Source: Gallaecimonas kandeliae (lineage in GTDB: Bacteria; Pseudomonadota; Gammaproteobacteria; Enterobacterales; Gallaecimonadaceae). From it: a stretch of DNA of 64,000 bases. The stretch's first letter is position 1; every line of letters begins with the position of its first letter. Under the pieces are notes generated by a model. It was given only the letters and a program-made list of their open reading frames with translations, searched no databases and was not told where the DNA came from. Positions 42,926 through 51,715 of the stretch are shown here, in pieces. The stretch covers positions 3,533,501 to 3,597,500 of the forward strand of contig NZ_CP118480.1 in NCBI RefSeq assembly GCF_030450055.1, in the 5' to 3' direction. Position numbers and translations under genes: made by a program.

Positions 42926-43455
42926 GCTTTGTCCTTATGGTAATGGAGCTGCACCAGGCCGCTGTCGAAGCTGCGGACCCCGGCCAGTTGCCAGCTCTGC
43001 TGGCGGCCCGTGGGCAGGAAGAGGGGAATCCCTTCCCCCAGGGTGACGGGAATGAGCGACAGTATCACTTCATCCACCAGGCCTTTGTCCAGAAAGCCCT
43101 GCAAGGTCTGGCCGCCGCCCACCAGCCACAGCTGCTGGTGTTTGCCGGCAAGGCTGTCCAGCAAGGCTTCGACGCTGCCGGTGAAAGGGGTGACGGGCCC
43201 GGCCTTGATGCTGTCCTGGTGGCTCAGCACATAGGTGGCCTTGCCCTCGTAGGGCCAGGGCCCCAGCTCCAGCACTTCCTCGTAGGTCTTGCGGCCCATG
43301 ATCAGGCCGTCCATGCGGTCGACAAAGGCACCATAGCCGTAGTCCTCGCCTGGGCTTTCCACCTGCGCCAGCCATTCCAGCTGGCCCTTGGGACCGGCGA
43401 TATAGCCGTCCAGGCTGATGGCGATATAGAGAGTCAGTGTTGGCCGGCCGGACAT
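42922..43455 (-). CDS. Dihydrofolate-reductase-like (RibD C-terminal family) protein
   Basis: 177 residues. The family signs are AISLDGYIAGP at the start, GRKTYEEVL, the NADPH loop LWLVGGGQTLQGFLDKGLVDE and the terminal strand region. The RibD-C/YyaP group reduces pterin- or ribosyl-type substrates; its true substrate is usually unknown. It is the first gene of an operon with rmuC and is divergent from the HIT gene. Confidence 0.88.
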   Translation of the reverse strand: MSGRPTLTLYIAISLDGYIAGPKGQLEWLAQVESPGEDYGYGAFVDRMDGLIMGRKTYEEVLELGPWPYEGKATYVLSHQDSIKAGPVTPFTGSVEALLDSLAGKHQQLWLVGGGQTLQGFLDKGLVDEVILSLIPVTLGEGIPLFLPTGRQQSWQLAGVRSFDSGLVQLHYHKDKA

Positions 43456-43497
43456 CTTTGCTATGCTCCATGCATCGAAAACTTGCCTATCTTACCC

Positions 43498-43908
43498 ATG
43501 TTCACATTGCATCCCCAACTGGCAGCGGACTGCCACGTCGTCCTGGACCTGCCCCTGTGTCAGCTGCTGATGAGCAAGGACGCCAACTATCCCTGGTTCC
43601 TGCTGGTGCCAAGAAGGGAGGATGTCCGCGAGATCTATGAACTGGACGAGGCCGACCAGCAGCAGCTGTGGCGGGAGTCGGCGCGGCTGTCCAAGGTGCT
43701 GATGAACCACTTCCAGGGCCACAAGCTCAACGTGGCGGCCCTTGGCAACATGGTGCCCCAGCTGCACCTGCACCATATAGTGCGATTCGAAGGGGACGGC
43801 GCCTGGCCCAAGCCGGTCTGGGGCCAGCTGCCGGCCGAAGCCTTCGCGGAAGGCGCCGCCGAAGCGCGGATCGCGGCCGTCAAGGCGTTACTGGCCCCTG
43901 GCCTTTGA
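43498..43908 (+). CDS. HIT-domain protein
   Basis: 136 residues from ATG 43498. The histidine triad is PQLHLHHIVRF, near residue 90, with upstream NVAALGN as in the HIT fold. The PWFLLVPRR segment at the start is typical of a short proteobacterial HIT group. These proteins hydrolyse nucleoside phosphoramidates or AMP-linked compounds. It has a weak ribosome site. It is 45 bp before a GlsB-type gene. Confidence 0.88.
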   Translation: MFTLHPQLAADCHVVLDLPLCQLLMSKDANYPWFLLVPRREDVREIYELDEADQQQLWRESARLSKVLMNHFQGHKLNVAALGNMVPQLHLHHIVRFEGDGAWPKPVWGQLPAEAFAEGAAEARIAAVKALLAPGL

Positions 43909-43953
43909 CGCTCGCTTATTTACCGGAAACACCAACAGCATAAGGACAACAGC

Positions 43954-44202
43954 ATGGGCATCTTCACCTGGATCATCCTCGGCCTGGTGGCCGGGGTTCT
44001 CGCCAAATGGATAATGCCGGGTAAGGACGGCGGCGGTTTCATCATCACCATAGTGCTGGGGATCGCCGGCGCCTTCGTCGGTGGCTGGATAGGCACCTTC
44101 ATCGGCTTCGGCCCCGCCACCGGCTTCAACCTGGGCAGCATCTTCACCGCCGTGGTGGGTGCCCTGGTGCTGCTGGCCCTTTACCGGGTGATGAAGCGCT
44201 AA
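43954..44202 (+). CDS. GlsB/YeaQ/YmgE-family small membrane protein
   Basis: 82 residues, three hydrophobic helices with Gly-rich turns: GIFTWIILGLVAGVLAKWIM, IVLGIAGAFVGGWIG and AVVGALVLLALYRVMK. The family is linked to general or acid stress in Enterobacteria and called transglycosylase-associated in databases, without shown activity. Its stop overlaps the convergent metallo-beta-lactamase gene by 4 bp. Confidence 0.9.
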   Translation: MGIFTWIILGLVAGVLAKWIMPGKDGGGFIITIVLGIAGAFVGGWIGTFIGFGPATGFNLGSIFTAVVGALVLLALYRVMKR

Positions 44203-44873
44203 CGCTTTTCCAGCAAAGCCAGGCTGTGGTTGATGGCGCCGGGCCCGCGGCCATCGCCATGGCCTGGTATCACCAACCTGGCACCAGGGTAGCGGTGGCC
44301 CACCGCCTTCAAGGCCTCGGGCCAGTGCCGTAGATCGGCGTCCTCCAGGTTGCCCAGGCTCTTGGCGGCAACATCCTTCACCAGGCAGCCGCCAAACAGC
44401 AGCCGCTGGCCCTGGAACCAGACCACCAGGTTGTCCGGGCTGTGGCCGGCGCCAGGGTAAAAGACCTCCACAGGACCCAGCTTGAGGCTGTCTCCCGACC
44501 AGACCGACAACCGGGGTTCCTTCAGCAGCGCCGCCGTCTTCTCGTGGGCCCAGACGGTCAGGCCGGCGTCCAGGAACACCTTGACGCCCCCGGCCCTGTC
44601 GGCGTGGGAATGGGTCAGCACCACCTGGATGTCCTTGATGCCCTTGCTCTGGATCCAGTTCAGCAGCTCCCGGCCCTGATCCTGGTTCCAGCCTGTGTCC
44701 ACCAGCAACGCCTTGTTGCCTTCCAACTCTATGATGCCGTTGGCCGGCACCCGGCCAAAACCGGGCACGTCCGCCTCCAGCACGTAGCGGTAAAGATGAG
44801 GCGCCACAGGGGTCACCTCCAACGCCTGTGCCGAGCAGGCCCCCAGCAGGGCCAGTAGCCACCCTTTTTTCAT
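44199..44873 (-). CDS. Putative subclass B1 metallo-beta-lactamase
   Basis: 224 residues from ATG 44873; a signal peptide (about 1-17, cut near AQALEV) sends it to the periplasm. All six B1 zinc ligands are seen: HSHAD (His116, His118, Asp120), GAGHSPDN (His196), FGGC (Cys221) and PGHGD (His263). Also R121 after the Asp, and GNLEDAD, the B1 region with Asn233. VIM-like wording (LGPVEVFYPG) runs through it. B1 enzymes hydrolyse penicillins, cephalosporins and carbapenems; the real spectrum cannot be read. No mobile element is adjacent, so it looks native to this chromosome. Confidence 0.85.
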   Translation of the reverse strand: MKKGWLLALLGACSAQALEVTPVAPHLYRYVLEADVPGFGRVPANGIIELEGNKALLVDTGWNQDQGRELLNWIQSKGIKDIQVVLTHSHADRAGGVKVFLDAGLTVWAHEKTAALLKEPRLSVWSGDSLKLGPVEVFYPGAGHSPDNLVVWFQGQRLLFGGCLVKDVAAKSLGNLEDADLRHWPEALKAVGHRYPGARLVIPGHGDGRGPGAINHSLALLEKR

Positions 44874-45031
44874 CAGCGATCCCTTTCTCTTATTGCAGGC
44901 CCCTAGCTGACACCAACCCGGCTGAGCCGGCGCTGAACTGCCTGGCAAAGCCGGCCTGGCTTTGCGCCAGCGCAAGGTTTGGCTAGGAGAGAGTGCCGAC
45001 AATAGGCCAACTTTCTTGAGGAGAGAAGACC

Positions 45032-45226
45032 ATGAAAACCTGGATGAACAGCCTGAAACTCGGCTATTTCGAAAGCCTGGCCCTGCTGGTGTTGAGCTTC
45101 GCCTTGCTGGTGGTGGCGATGGTGGAAGGCAGCACCCTGAGCTGGCTGACCCTGGCCCCGGTGTTCTGCGTCAGTGCCGCCTGGTTCGGCTACCGCCATA
45201 TCTGGCAGCGCGGCCGCACCTACTGA
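45032..45226 (+). CDS. Small two-helix membrane protein (64 aa)
   Basis: 64 residues, RBS GAGGAGAGAAG before ATG. Two hydrophobic stretches (about 14-31 and 36-52) and a basic end (GYRHIWQRGRTY). No family is recognised. It is divergent from the metallo-beta-lactamase gene and 55 bp before the yjaG-like gene, which seems to have its own TACAAT -10 box. Confidence 0.75.
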   Translation: MKTWMNSLKLGYFESLALLVLSFALLVVAMVEGSTLSWLTLAPVFCVSAAWFGYRHIWQRGRTY

Positions 45227-45281
45227 GGACAAGGCCAGCGCCAATGGCTACAATGGGCGGCGTCCAACAAGAGCGCCGCCC

Positions 45282-45851
45282 ATGGAAAAGACCCTGCACC
45301 AACTGAGCCCCTTGGCCCAGCGCGCCTATGCCGCCGCCCTGGCCCTGCGCATGCTGCCCAACTACCTGCTCTTCGCCGAGCTCACCGAACAGCCCGACAA
45401 TGCCCAGGCATTGAAGGCCGCCCTCGACACCGTCTGGGAAAAGCTGCTCAACCCCAAGGCCAAGATCAGCTTCGAGAAGCAGCAGCTGAAGTTGGAAGAG
45501 CTGGAACCTGACCCCGAGCAGTATGACTTCTTCGGCGCCTACCCGGCCTTGGACGCCTTCCTGGCGGTGATGACGGTATTGGCCGCCATGCAGGACAAGG
45601 ACGAACAACCGGCCCTGGATCTCAGCAGGTTGTCCCGCGGTTCGGTGCAGTTCTACCTCAACATCCTGGCCGAGACGACCCTGGAGTACGAACAGCTGGA
45701 CCAGGATCCCCTCTGGCAGGAGGAGCGCGACTTCCAGGACCAGTTGCTGGCCCTGCTCTCCGGTGAGCTGACCGAGGCCACACTCAAAGAGGCCCGCGAC
45801 ATGGGCCGCAACGACGGCGTCTCCAACCTTGGCATCAGCCTGGCCGATTAG
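45282..45851 (+). CDS. yjaG: YjaG/DUF416-family protein
   Basis: 189 residues from ATG 45282. The family pattern is LSPLAQRAYAAALALRMLPNY, then ISFEKQQLKLEELEPD and YPALDAFLAVM, with a final RNDGVSNLGISL. It is a soluble helical protein of unknown function, widely found in gammaproteobacteria. Confidence 0.9.
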   Translation: MEKTLHQLSPLAQRAYAAALALRMLPNYLLFAELTEQPDNAQALKAALDTVWEKLLNPKAKISFEKQQLKLEELEPDPEQYDFFGAYPALDAFLAVMTVLAAMQDKDEQPALDLSRLSRGSVQFYLNILAETTLEYEQLDQDPLWQEERDFQDQLLALLSGELTEATLKEARDMGRNDGVSNLGISLAD

Positions 45852-45949
45852 GGCCGCCTTCACAATTTGCTAATAAAAGGCGGCAAGGCCTTAAGAAAGG
45901 CAGCTTCACGGGCGCTAAGACAATGCATCTTGATGTTGTGGAGTCTTCA

Positions 45950-47134
45950 ATGAAAAGCGCCCTCTATTTGTTCCCCCTTTCCCTGCTCACCCTCAGCGTT
46001 GCCCAAGCCCAAGACGCCCGCGTCCAGGCCATGGGCGGCGCCGGTAGTGCCAACGCCAGCTACCTGGCCGCCTCCTTTTACAATCCCGCCCTGCTGTCCA
46101 ACTTCAACGACGGCGACGACGTCGGCGTACTGTTGCCAGGCCTGGCCGCCAGGGGCCGTGACCAAAACAACCTCCAGGATCAGGTCGACCATTTCCAGAA
46201 ACTCAATGACCAACTGGAAGCCATACAGCGCGACCCCAGCGGCACCACCCAGCAACAGGCCGAACAGCTGATCGGTCAGTGGCAGGACGCCCTGCGTCAG
46301 ATGAACGGCGACCGCCTGGCCGGCGAACTGGACCTGGGCCTGGCCGTGGCCTTGCCGGGTAAGCGCCTGAGTGGCGCCCTCTTCGCCGATGTCAGGGCCC
46401 AGTTCCTGGGCCTGGTCAATATCGATGAAAGTGACCTGAACTGGGCACCAGCAGAGCTGCCCAGCCAGGATCTCGGCAACCTCAAATCCAATGCCCAGGT
46501 ATTGGGGGTGGCGGTGGCCGACCTGGGCCTGGCCTTCAGCCACGGCTGGTCTCTGGCCGACGGCGGCAGGCTGATGCTGGGCGTCAGCCCCAAGGCCCAG
46601 CGCCTCTACAGTTACCTCTACCAGGCCGACGTGGACAACTTCGACAAGAGCAACTGGGACGACAGCCAATATCGGGTGGAAAAGTCCGCCTTCAACCTGG
46701 ACCTGGGCCTGGCCTACCAGAAAGGTGATTGGCGCCTGGGCCTGAGCGGCAAGGATCTCGTACGGCAGCACATTGACTCGGCCCCTGTGGCCGGCAGGCA
46801 GTTCAGCTACAGCCTCAAGCCCAGCGTCACCCTGGGCGGCGCCTACGACAACGGCTGGTTGGCCGCCACCCTGGAAGCCGACTTGACCAAGACCGAGCAG
46901 CCCTCCTTCGACGGCCAACAACGCCAGTGGTTGCGAGCCGGCCTGGAGTTGGACGCCAACAAGTGGGCCCAACTGCGCCTGGGCTACCGCCACGACTTGG
47001 AGGGCTCGCAAGGGAACGTGTGGAGCGCCGGCATAGGACTGTCGCCCTTCGACACCCTCCACTTGGACCTCGCCGCTGAGAAGGGCAAGGGGGACCACAT
47101 GGGTGCCGCCCTGAGCCTCTCTCTCACCCTCTGA
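45950..47134 (+). CDS. TraF-family outer-membrane beta-barrel protein
   Basis: 394 residues from ATG 45950 (GGAG 7 bp upstream). A signal peptide (about 1-21) is followed by RVQAMGGAGSANASYLAASFYNPALLS, the start pattern of the conjugal-transfer TraF-like family, near FadL/PorV porins. Alternating strands run to the end (ALSLSLTL, final Leu). It is chromosomal and no transfer genes are around, so the name is only a family label. A terminator follows. Confidence 0.82.
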   Translation: MKSALYLFPLSLLTLSVAQAQDARVQAMGGAGSANASYLAASFYNPALLSNFNDGDDVGVLLPGLAARGRDQNNLQDQVDHFQKLNDQLEAIQRDPSGTTQQQAEQLIGQWQDALRQMNGDRLAGELDLGLAVALPGKRLSGALFADVRAQFLGLVNIDESDLNWAPAELPSQDLGNLKSNAQVLGVAVADLGLAFSHGWSLADGGRLMLGVSPKAQRLYSYLYQADVDNFDKSNWDDSQYRVEKSAFNLDLGLAYQKGDWRLGLSGKDLVRQHIDSAPVAGRQFSYSLKPSVTLGGAYDNGWLAATLEADLTKTEQPSFDGQQRQWLRAGLELDANKWAQLRLGYRHDLEGSQGNVWSAGIGLSPFDTLHLDLAAEKGKGDHMGAALSLSLTL

Positions 47135-47150
47135 GCAGGAACTTGGCAAC

Positions 47151-47172
47151 AAGGGCGCTTTTTGGCGCCCTT
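47151..47172 (+). terminator. Terminator after TraF-family gene
   Basis: AAGGGCGC TTTTTG GCGCCCTT, then TCGTTT. Confidence 0.8.
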
Positions 47173-47219
47173 TCGTTTACTATCTCGGCAAGCCAAATGC
47201 CGTTGGGACCCTGATATCC

Positions 47220-47807
47220 ATGGACTTTTTTGCTGCCGCCGTCACCCTTTTCCTGATCATGGACCCCTTGGGCAACATGCCCGTCTTCATATCGATACTG
47301 CGCCACCTGCCCGCCAAGCGGCGGCGGCGCATCCTGATCCGCGAGCTCTGCCTGGCATTGGTGATCATGCTGCTGTTCCTGTTCGGCGGTGACAGCATCC
47401 TGCATTTCCTAGGACTCAAGCAGGAGTCGGTGTCCATCGCCGGCGGCATCATCCTCTTCCTGATCGCCATCAAGATGATCTTCCCCAGCCCCGGCGGCGT
47501 GACCGGCCTGGCGGTGGGTGAAGAGCCCTTCCTGGTGCCCATGGCCATCCCGTTGATGGCCGGACCCTCCATACTGGCGTCCCTGATCCTGATGTCCAAC
47601 CAGGCCCCCAACCAGATGGGGCTGCTGACCCTGGCCCTGGTCGGTGCCTGGGCGGTCAACGCCATGATATTGCTGTTCTCGGAAGTGCTGATGAAGCTGA
47701 TGGGCGAGCGCGGCCTGACCGCTATGGAAAGGCTGATGGGCATGGTGCTGGTGATGATCGCCGTACAGATGTTCCTGGACGGCATAGCTCGCTATTTCGT
47801 GAAATAG
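47220..47807 (+). CDS. yhgN: MarC-family membrane protein YhgN
   Basis: 195 residues, six helices. FLIMDPLGNMPVFISIL at the start and PLMAGPSILASLIL in the second half are the repeated MarC/NAAT motifs; LAVGEEPFLVPMAIP lies between. Once thought to be drug or amino-acid carriers, MarC proteins have no firm substrate. It is single, with a hairpin (CTAATAAATG ... TTATTAG, 47891-47926) downstream. Confidence 0.92.
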   Translation: MDFFAAAVTLFLIMDPLGNMPVFISILRHLPAKRRRRILIRELCLALVIMLLFLFGGDSILHFLGLKQESVSIAGGIILFLIAIKMIFPSPGGVTGLAVGEEPFLVPMAIPLMAGPSILASLILMSNQAPNQMGLLTLALVGAWAVNAMILLFSEVLMKLMGERGLTAMERLMGMVLVMIAVQMFLDGIARYFVK

Positions 47808-48061
47808 CGTCCCCCCAAGAAGCTCCCCACGTCCGGCATAACCTCGCGGGCCCGCCAAAGGGTGGGCGGCAGTCAGCTGGCTACAGCTTCCTAATAAATG
47901 GGCCACCTGAGGCATTTCTTATTAGCCATGACGGTTCAAAAGAGTGATTGCCCCTGATCCCCACCCCCTCCCAACCTGACTCCCATGACCAGGAATGCCT
48001 CCACCTACCCGCTCTGGCTGCGACCTTCTGGCCAATCCTGGCAAGACCTCACCCGAAATAA
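47808..48061. other. Intergenic stretch between yhgN and the receptor terminators
   Basis: About 250 bp. Apart from the imperfect inverted repeat at 47891-47926, which may end the yhgN transcript, I see nothing in it. Confidence 0.5.
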
Positions 48062-48065
48062 AAAA

Positions 48066-48119
48066 GCCACCCTGACGGGTGGCCTAAAACGAAAAAGGGC
48101 AGCGACACGGGTCGCTGCC
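48066..48119 (-). terminator. Tandem terminators of the TonB-dependent receptor
   Basis: On the minus strand GGCAGCGAC CCGT GTCGCTGCC with CTTTTTCGTTTT, then GCCACCC GTCA GGGTGGC with TTTTT. Two hairpins in series give a firm stop. Confidence 0.9.
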
Positions 48120-48149
48120 AAGAAGGTCCAGGAAGTGGACGGTTGTTGC

Positions 48150-51113
48150 TTAGAACTTCACTTCGGCACCCAGGCGTACAGAACGCGGAGCCTGGTAGTT
48201 GGTAGCCAGGCCATAGCGCGGATCCTGTGTGCCGGGGTTATCGGCTTCAGCTACCTCAAACACTTCTGTCACACCACCTGCGTCAAGGACGTTGAACACA
48301 TCGAGAGTCAGTTTCACATCAACTTTATCGAAGTGCAGGTTGTAAGCAGTGGACAGGTCGAGGTTGACAGTCCAAGGGGTGCGACCCATGGAACCACGGG
48401 GACGCTTCACGTAGTCGCCCAATACCAGTTGGTATTCCCCAGTGCTGTCGTCGCGCACATAGGATGAGTCCCTAGTGTAGTAGGTGTCGCCGTAAGGAGG
48501 CTGACCACCAAGGGCATCGGGATAACCAATACCGAAGGCATTGATCGGACGCCCGGACTGAACGGAGAAGTTCCAACCAGCGCTCCAGTCATCGGTGATG
48601 CTGTAAGCACCATAGAACTTGAAGACATGGCGGCGGTCGTTGGGCAGGTCGCCGAAGGCACCGTCCATCAGAGCCGGGAAGTCCCAGTCAGTAGTGATAC
48701 CGGCATCCGTTTGGCCATTATCAGACTTCACATAACCTTCGGCGTTACCACGCAGATGCGACCAGGTATAAGAGGCCGACAGGACCAAGTCAGAGGCGCG
48801 GTGGTTCAGCTCCAAAGATACAGCATCGTAAAGGCGCTTGGCCTTGGGCAAGCCTATCTCTTCAGCGGTGTAGGTCCGGGTCTCATTGGTCAAACCGTCA
48901 CCATTGGTATCCACACCGATGGTAGCACCGTAACCCGGGTTGATCAGGGTACAAGCTCCGCCCAGTATGTCTGAGCAGTTATCATCGATCGCACGTTTCA
49001 ACTCGCGGTGAGTGCCGCGAATACCAAGGGTCCAACTAGGCATGAATTCTTTTTCATATCCCAGGATCCACTCCTCCTGATACATGGGTTTGATGTTGGC
49101 ATCAGCCAGCTGATCTTCGGGGTGAGCACCATCGCTATAGACAACCTGATTACCCAAGTGGTCGCCTATGACCGGCAAGCCATCGGAACCAACGCCATTC
49201 AGCATGTAGTAGTCGGCGGTGAATTCTTCGGTACCGGCTACACGGGCAGAGGTATTGTTGGCAATAGGCAGGTAGTAGAGGCCATAGTTGGCGTACAGTT
49301 TGTCAGTGCCTTGACCGCCGATATCCCAGGAGATACCCAGGCGTGGCGCCCACTGGTTGTCGACCTTGATAAAGGGGTTGCCGGCTACACTATCGTTTTC
49401 GAAGGAGTCATTGCGCAGGCCGATTGACGCGAACAGCTCATCATTGATCTGCCACTGATCTTCGATGTAATAGGCTTTAGACTTGGTTTTGAAACTGCCA
49501 CTCAGGGTACGGTGACGGGCACGGACCACGTCGATGGGACCACCAGTACTGTTGGTATAACCTGCATCACCCAAAGACTGGCCGTCGGCCATTTGGAAGT
49601 AGCGGTAGTAGACACCACCTGAATAGGTAAATTCGTTGCTGAAAGAATCAAGATCCTCGTTGTCATAACCTAAACGAAGAGTGTGGTGGTCATTGATGGT
49701 CCACTCTACGTCGAAGCGGTACGCTGTACGCTCATCCTTGTTAATGGCAATACCATTCCAAGCTTCACCCGCGCAGCTAATAAAGGGATAACCAACACCA
49801 GGCCGAACATCAACCACATACGGACAATCCATTGCATTGGCTGAAATGTCAGACAAGTCATATTTATTCTTGCCGTAAAGAGCAGAGATAGTCAGGTCAT
49901 CCGTAATGTAGCCGGTATACTTCAATGACCAGTTCTTACCGCCACGCTTGTAGGTCGTCAAGGAACCACTATCACCATCGGCTATCTTGCCTGTGGCGTA
50001 GTCATAACCATAGGACCTTTCCTTGGTATCGTTCTTATCATTGAAAGCAGTAAATTCAAGGAAATGCTTGTCTGTAATGTACCAGTCGATGTTGGTACCC
50101 CAGAAAGAGTTATCGCTGCCTTGCGTTGTATAGGAAGTACCGCCCTCTGAACCGTTGCTGCTACCAGAGTTCAAGTTTGCCTGTTCAATGTTACGGGGAT
50201 TGAACAAGGCATAGAAGAACAACTTGTCCTTAATGATAGGACCAGAAGCCCAGATATTTGCCTCTTTCTTGGAGTACTTATCTTTATCGTTGGGCAAATA
50301 CATTTTGCCGTTACGGAAGCGAGTATTGGGCTTATCGGTACGAAGTGAATCAGGGGAGTAGTAATAGTTGGCACCGGCTTCAAATTCGTTGCCGCCGGAT
50401 TTGGTTACGGCATCGATAACGCCGCCCAAAGAGCGGCCAAATTCGGCACTGTAGCCACCTGTCTTGACTTTGAACTGGTCGTAGAATTCGAAAGGAACAG
50501 AAGAGCCACCCAGACCGTTACGGAAGTTGGTGACGTTCAGGCCGTTGATGTAGTAGGCGTTCTCGGCAACGGAGGCGCCACCAAAGGCCGCTAGGTTACC
50601 GAAAGCACTATCACCCTTGACGGTGCCAGGGGCCAACATAGCAATAGAGGTAGAGTCACGACCTACCGGCAATTTATCGAACTCGGCTTCACCGATGTTA
50701 AGGCCGCTATCCACGGAAGTGGTGTTGACCATAGAGATAGCGCTGCCGACAACGCTGATGCGCTCCACGTCACCAGTGCCGGCCAAATCCAAGGAGGCGG
50801 CACTGGCGCCCAGGCCTATGTTGAGTTCGGTTTCTTTAAGTACTGAGCCTGAGGCATCAACGATCTGCAGTTTGTATCTACCAACTTGCAGCTGCGGGAA
50901 TTTGAAGGTGCCCGCTTGGGATACGTCAACAGTACGAGTCTGACCGGTAGACTCACTCTTGATAACGGCTTTGAGATTGGCGGCAGGAGCGTGGACAACC
51001 ACGCCATTGACGGTACCTGTGGATTCACCGGCCAGAGCAGGCAAAGAGGCCATTCCCAGCGCCGAGGCCACAGCCACAGCGACCAGATGCCCTTTCAAGA
51101 CATTGCTTCGCAT
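48150..51113 (-). CDS. Oar-like TonB-dependent receptor with carboxypeptidase-regulatory-like domain
   Basis: 987 residues. A signal peptide (about 1-28) precedes a carboxypeptidase-regulatory-like fold (about 30-115; GVVVHAPAANLKAVIKSEST), then the plug (about 130-250, with YYINGLNVTNFRNGLGGSS) and a large barrel ending LGAEVKF. Oar-like receptors import or export large substrates such as peptides or protein at the cost of the proton gradient. No substrate is evident and no TonB/ExbBD gene is near. Codon use and GC are lower than in most neighbours. Confidence 0.9.
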   Translation of the reverse strand: MRSNVLKGHLVAVAVASALGMASLPALAGESTGTVNGVVVHAPAANLKAVIKSESTGQTRTVDVSQAGTFKFPQLQVGRYKLQIVDASGSVLKETELNIGLGASAASLDLAGTGDVERISVVGSAISMVNTTSVDSGLNIGEAEFDKLPVGRDSTSIAMLAPGTVKGDSAFGNLAAFGGASVAENAYYINGLNVTNFRNGLGGSSVPFEFYDQFKVKTGGYSAEFGRSLGGVIDAVTKSGGNEFEAGANYYYSPDSLRTDKPNTRFRNGKMYLPNDKDKYSKKEANIWASGPIIKDKLFFYALFNPRNIEQANLNSGSSNGSEGGTSYTTQGSDNSFWGTNIDWYITDKHFLEFTAFNDKNDTKERSYGYDYATGKIADGDSGSLTTYKRGGKNWSLKYTGYITDDLTISALYGKNKYDLSDISANAMDCPYVVDVRPGVGYPFISCAGEAWNGIAINKDERTAYRFDVEWTINDHHTLRLGYDNEDLDSFSNEFTYSGGVYYRYFQMADGQSLGDAGYTNSTGGPIDVVRARHRTLSGSFKTKSKAYYIEDQWQINDELFASIGLRNDSFENDSVAGNPFIKVDNQWAPRLGISWDIGGQGTDKLYANYGLYYLPIANNTSARVAGTEEFTADYYMLNGVGSDGLPVIGDHLGNQVVYSDGAHPEDQLADANIKPMYQEEWILGYEKEFMPSWTLGIRGTHRELKRAIDDNCSDILGGACTLINPGYGATIGVDTNGDGLTNETRTYTAEEIGLPKAKRLYDAVSLELNHRASDLVLSASYTWSHLRGNAEGYVKSDNGQTDAGITTDWDFPALMDGAFGDLPNDRRHVFKFYGAYSITDDWSAGWNFSVQSGRPINAFGIGYPDALGGQPPYGDTYYTRDSSYVRDDSTGEYQLVLGDYVKRPRGSMGRTPWTVNLDLSTAYNLHFDKVDVKLTLDVFNVLDAGGVTEVFEVAEADNPGTQDPRYGLATNYQAPRSVRLGAEVKF

Positions 51114-51451
51114 AAATTCTCCCTGAAGACAGATGGAACTTTATAGTTTTGAAGTCCTGTGCCTTACGTAGGCACCCACGGGAAGGTCCCAAAAATGTAA
51201 CAAGATTGAAACGTCGCCAGGTTGGCAGTGTGACGAGCGTCACCACATTTTAATAACACCTAATTTGCAATTATATTTTATTGTTTTAAATCATGTGGTT
51301 ACTGACAATTAACCAGGAGGGCGAATGTTAACCAAGTGTTTAATTTGAAACATTTTGAAAGAGTTGTTTCTTGATAGGTCAGGCGAGGTGGTAAGACGAT
51401 GTAGATCAGAAAGGGCCATCCCTCATGAAGAAGGATGGCTAGAAGAGGTGC
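51114..51451 (-). promoter_or_regulatory. Promoter region of the TonB-dependent receptor with CRP-type box
   Basis: This 338-bp AT-rich gap holds no gene. TGTGACGAGCGTCACC (51229-51244) matches 9 of 10 bases of TGTGA-N6-TCACA, about 115 bp before the ATG. A hairpin GCCATCC / GGATGGC (about 51416-51440) near the other end may stop the DUF1145 transcript. Confidence 0.55.
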
Positions 51452-51715
51452 TTACTTCTTTAGGGACTGGGCTTTCATCAGCGCATCGCGCCTTTCGCTG
51501 GCGGCGATGCTGCCGAAGAAGAAGATGTCCAGCTTGCCCTTGGTATCGAGCTGCAGCACTTTGGAAAACAGCAACACCATGATGCCGTGCATGGCGGCGA
51601 AAACAGCCATCGCCACCAGGAAGACGGTGTGGCTCAGCCCCGGCAGGGGGACCACCAGGTTGTAAAGGCAGACCAGCCAGATGGCGGCCATCAGCAGGCG
51701 TTTGATTATCGTCAT
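51452..51715 (-). CDS. DUF1145-family small membrane protein
   Basis: 87 residues, two helices (about 6-25 and 30-52: AAIWLVCLYNLVVPLPG and TVFLVAMAVFAAMHGIMVLL). It overlaps rsmD by 4 bp, as its E. coli relative YhhL follows rsmD. Function unknown. The last part is charged (ASERRDALMKAQSLKK). Confidence 0.88.
   Translation of the reverse strand: MTIIKRLLMAAIWLVCLYNLVVPLPGLSHTVFLVAMAVFAAMHGIMVLLFSKVLQLDTKGKLDIFFFGSIAASERRDALMKAQSLKK

Noticed and set aside
44199-44873. Glyoxalase II or generic MBL-fold hydrolase
   Set aside because: Cys221 and the HSHADR order are of subclass B1; glyoxalase II has THxHxDH and no Cys ligand.
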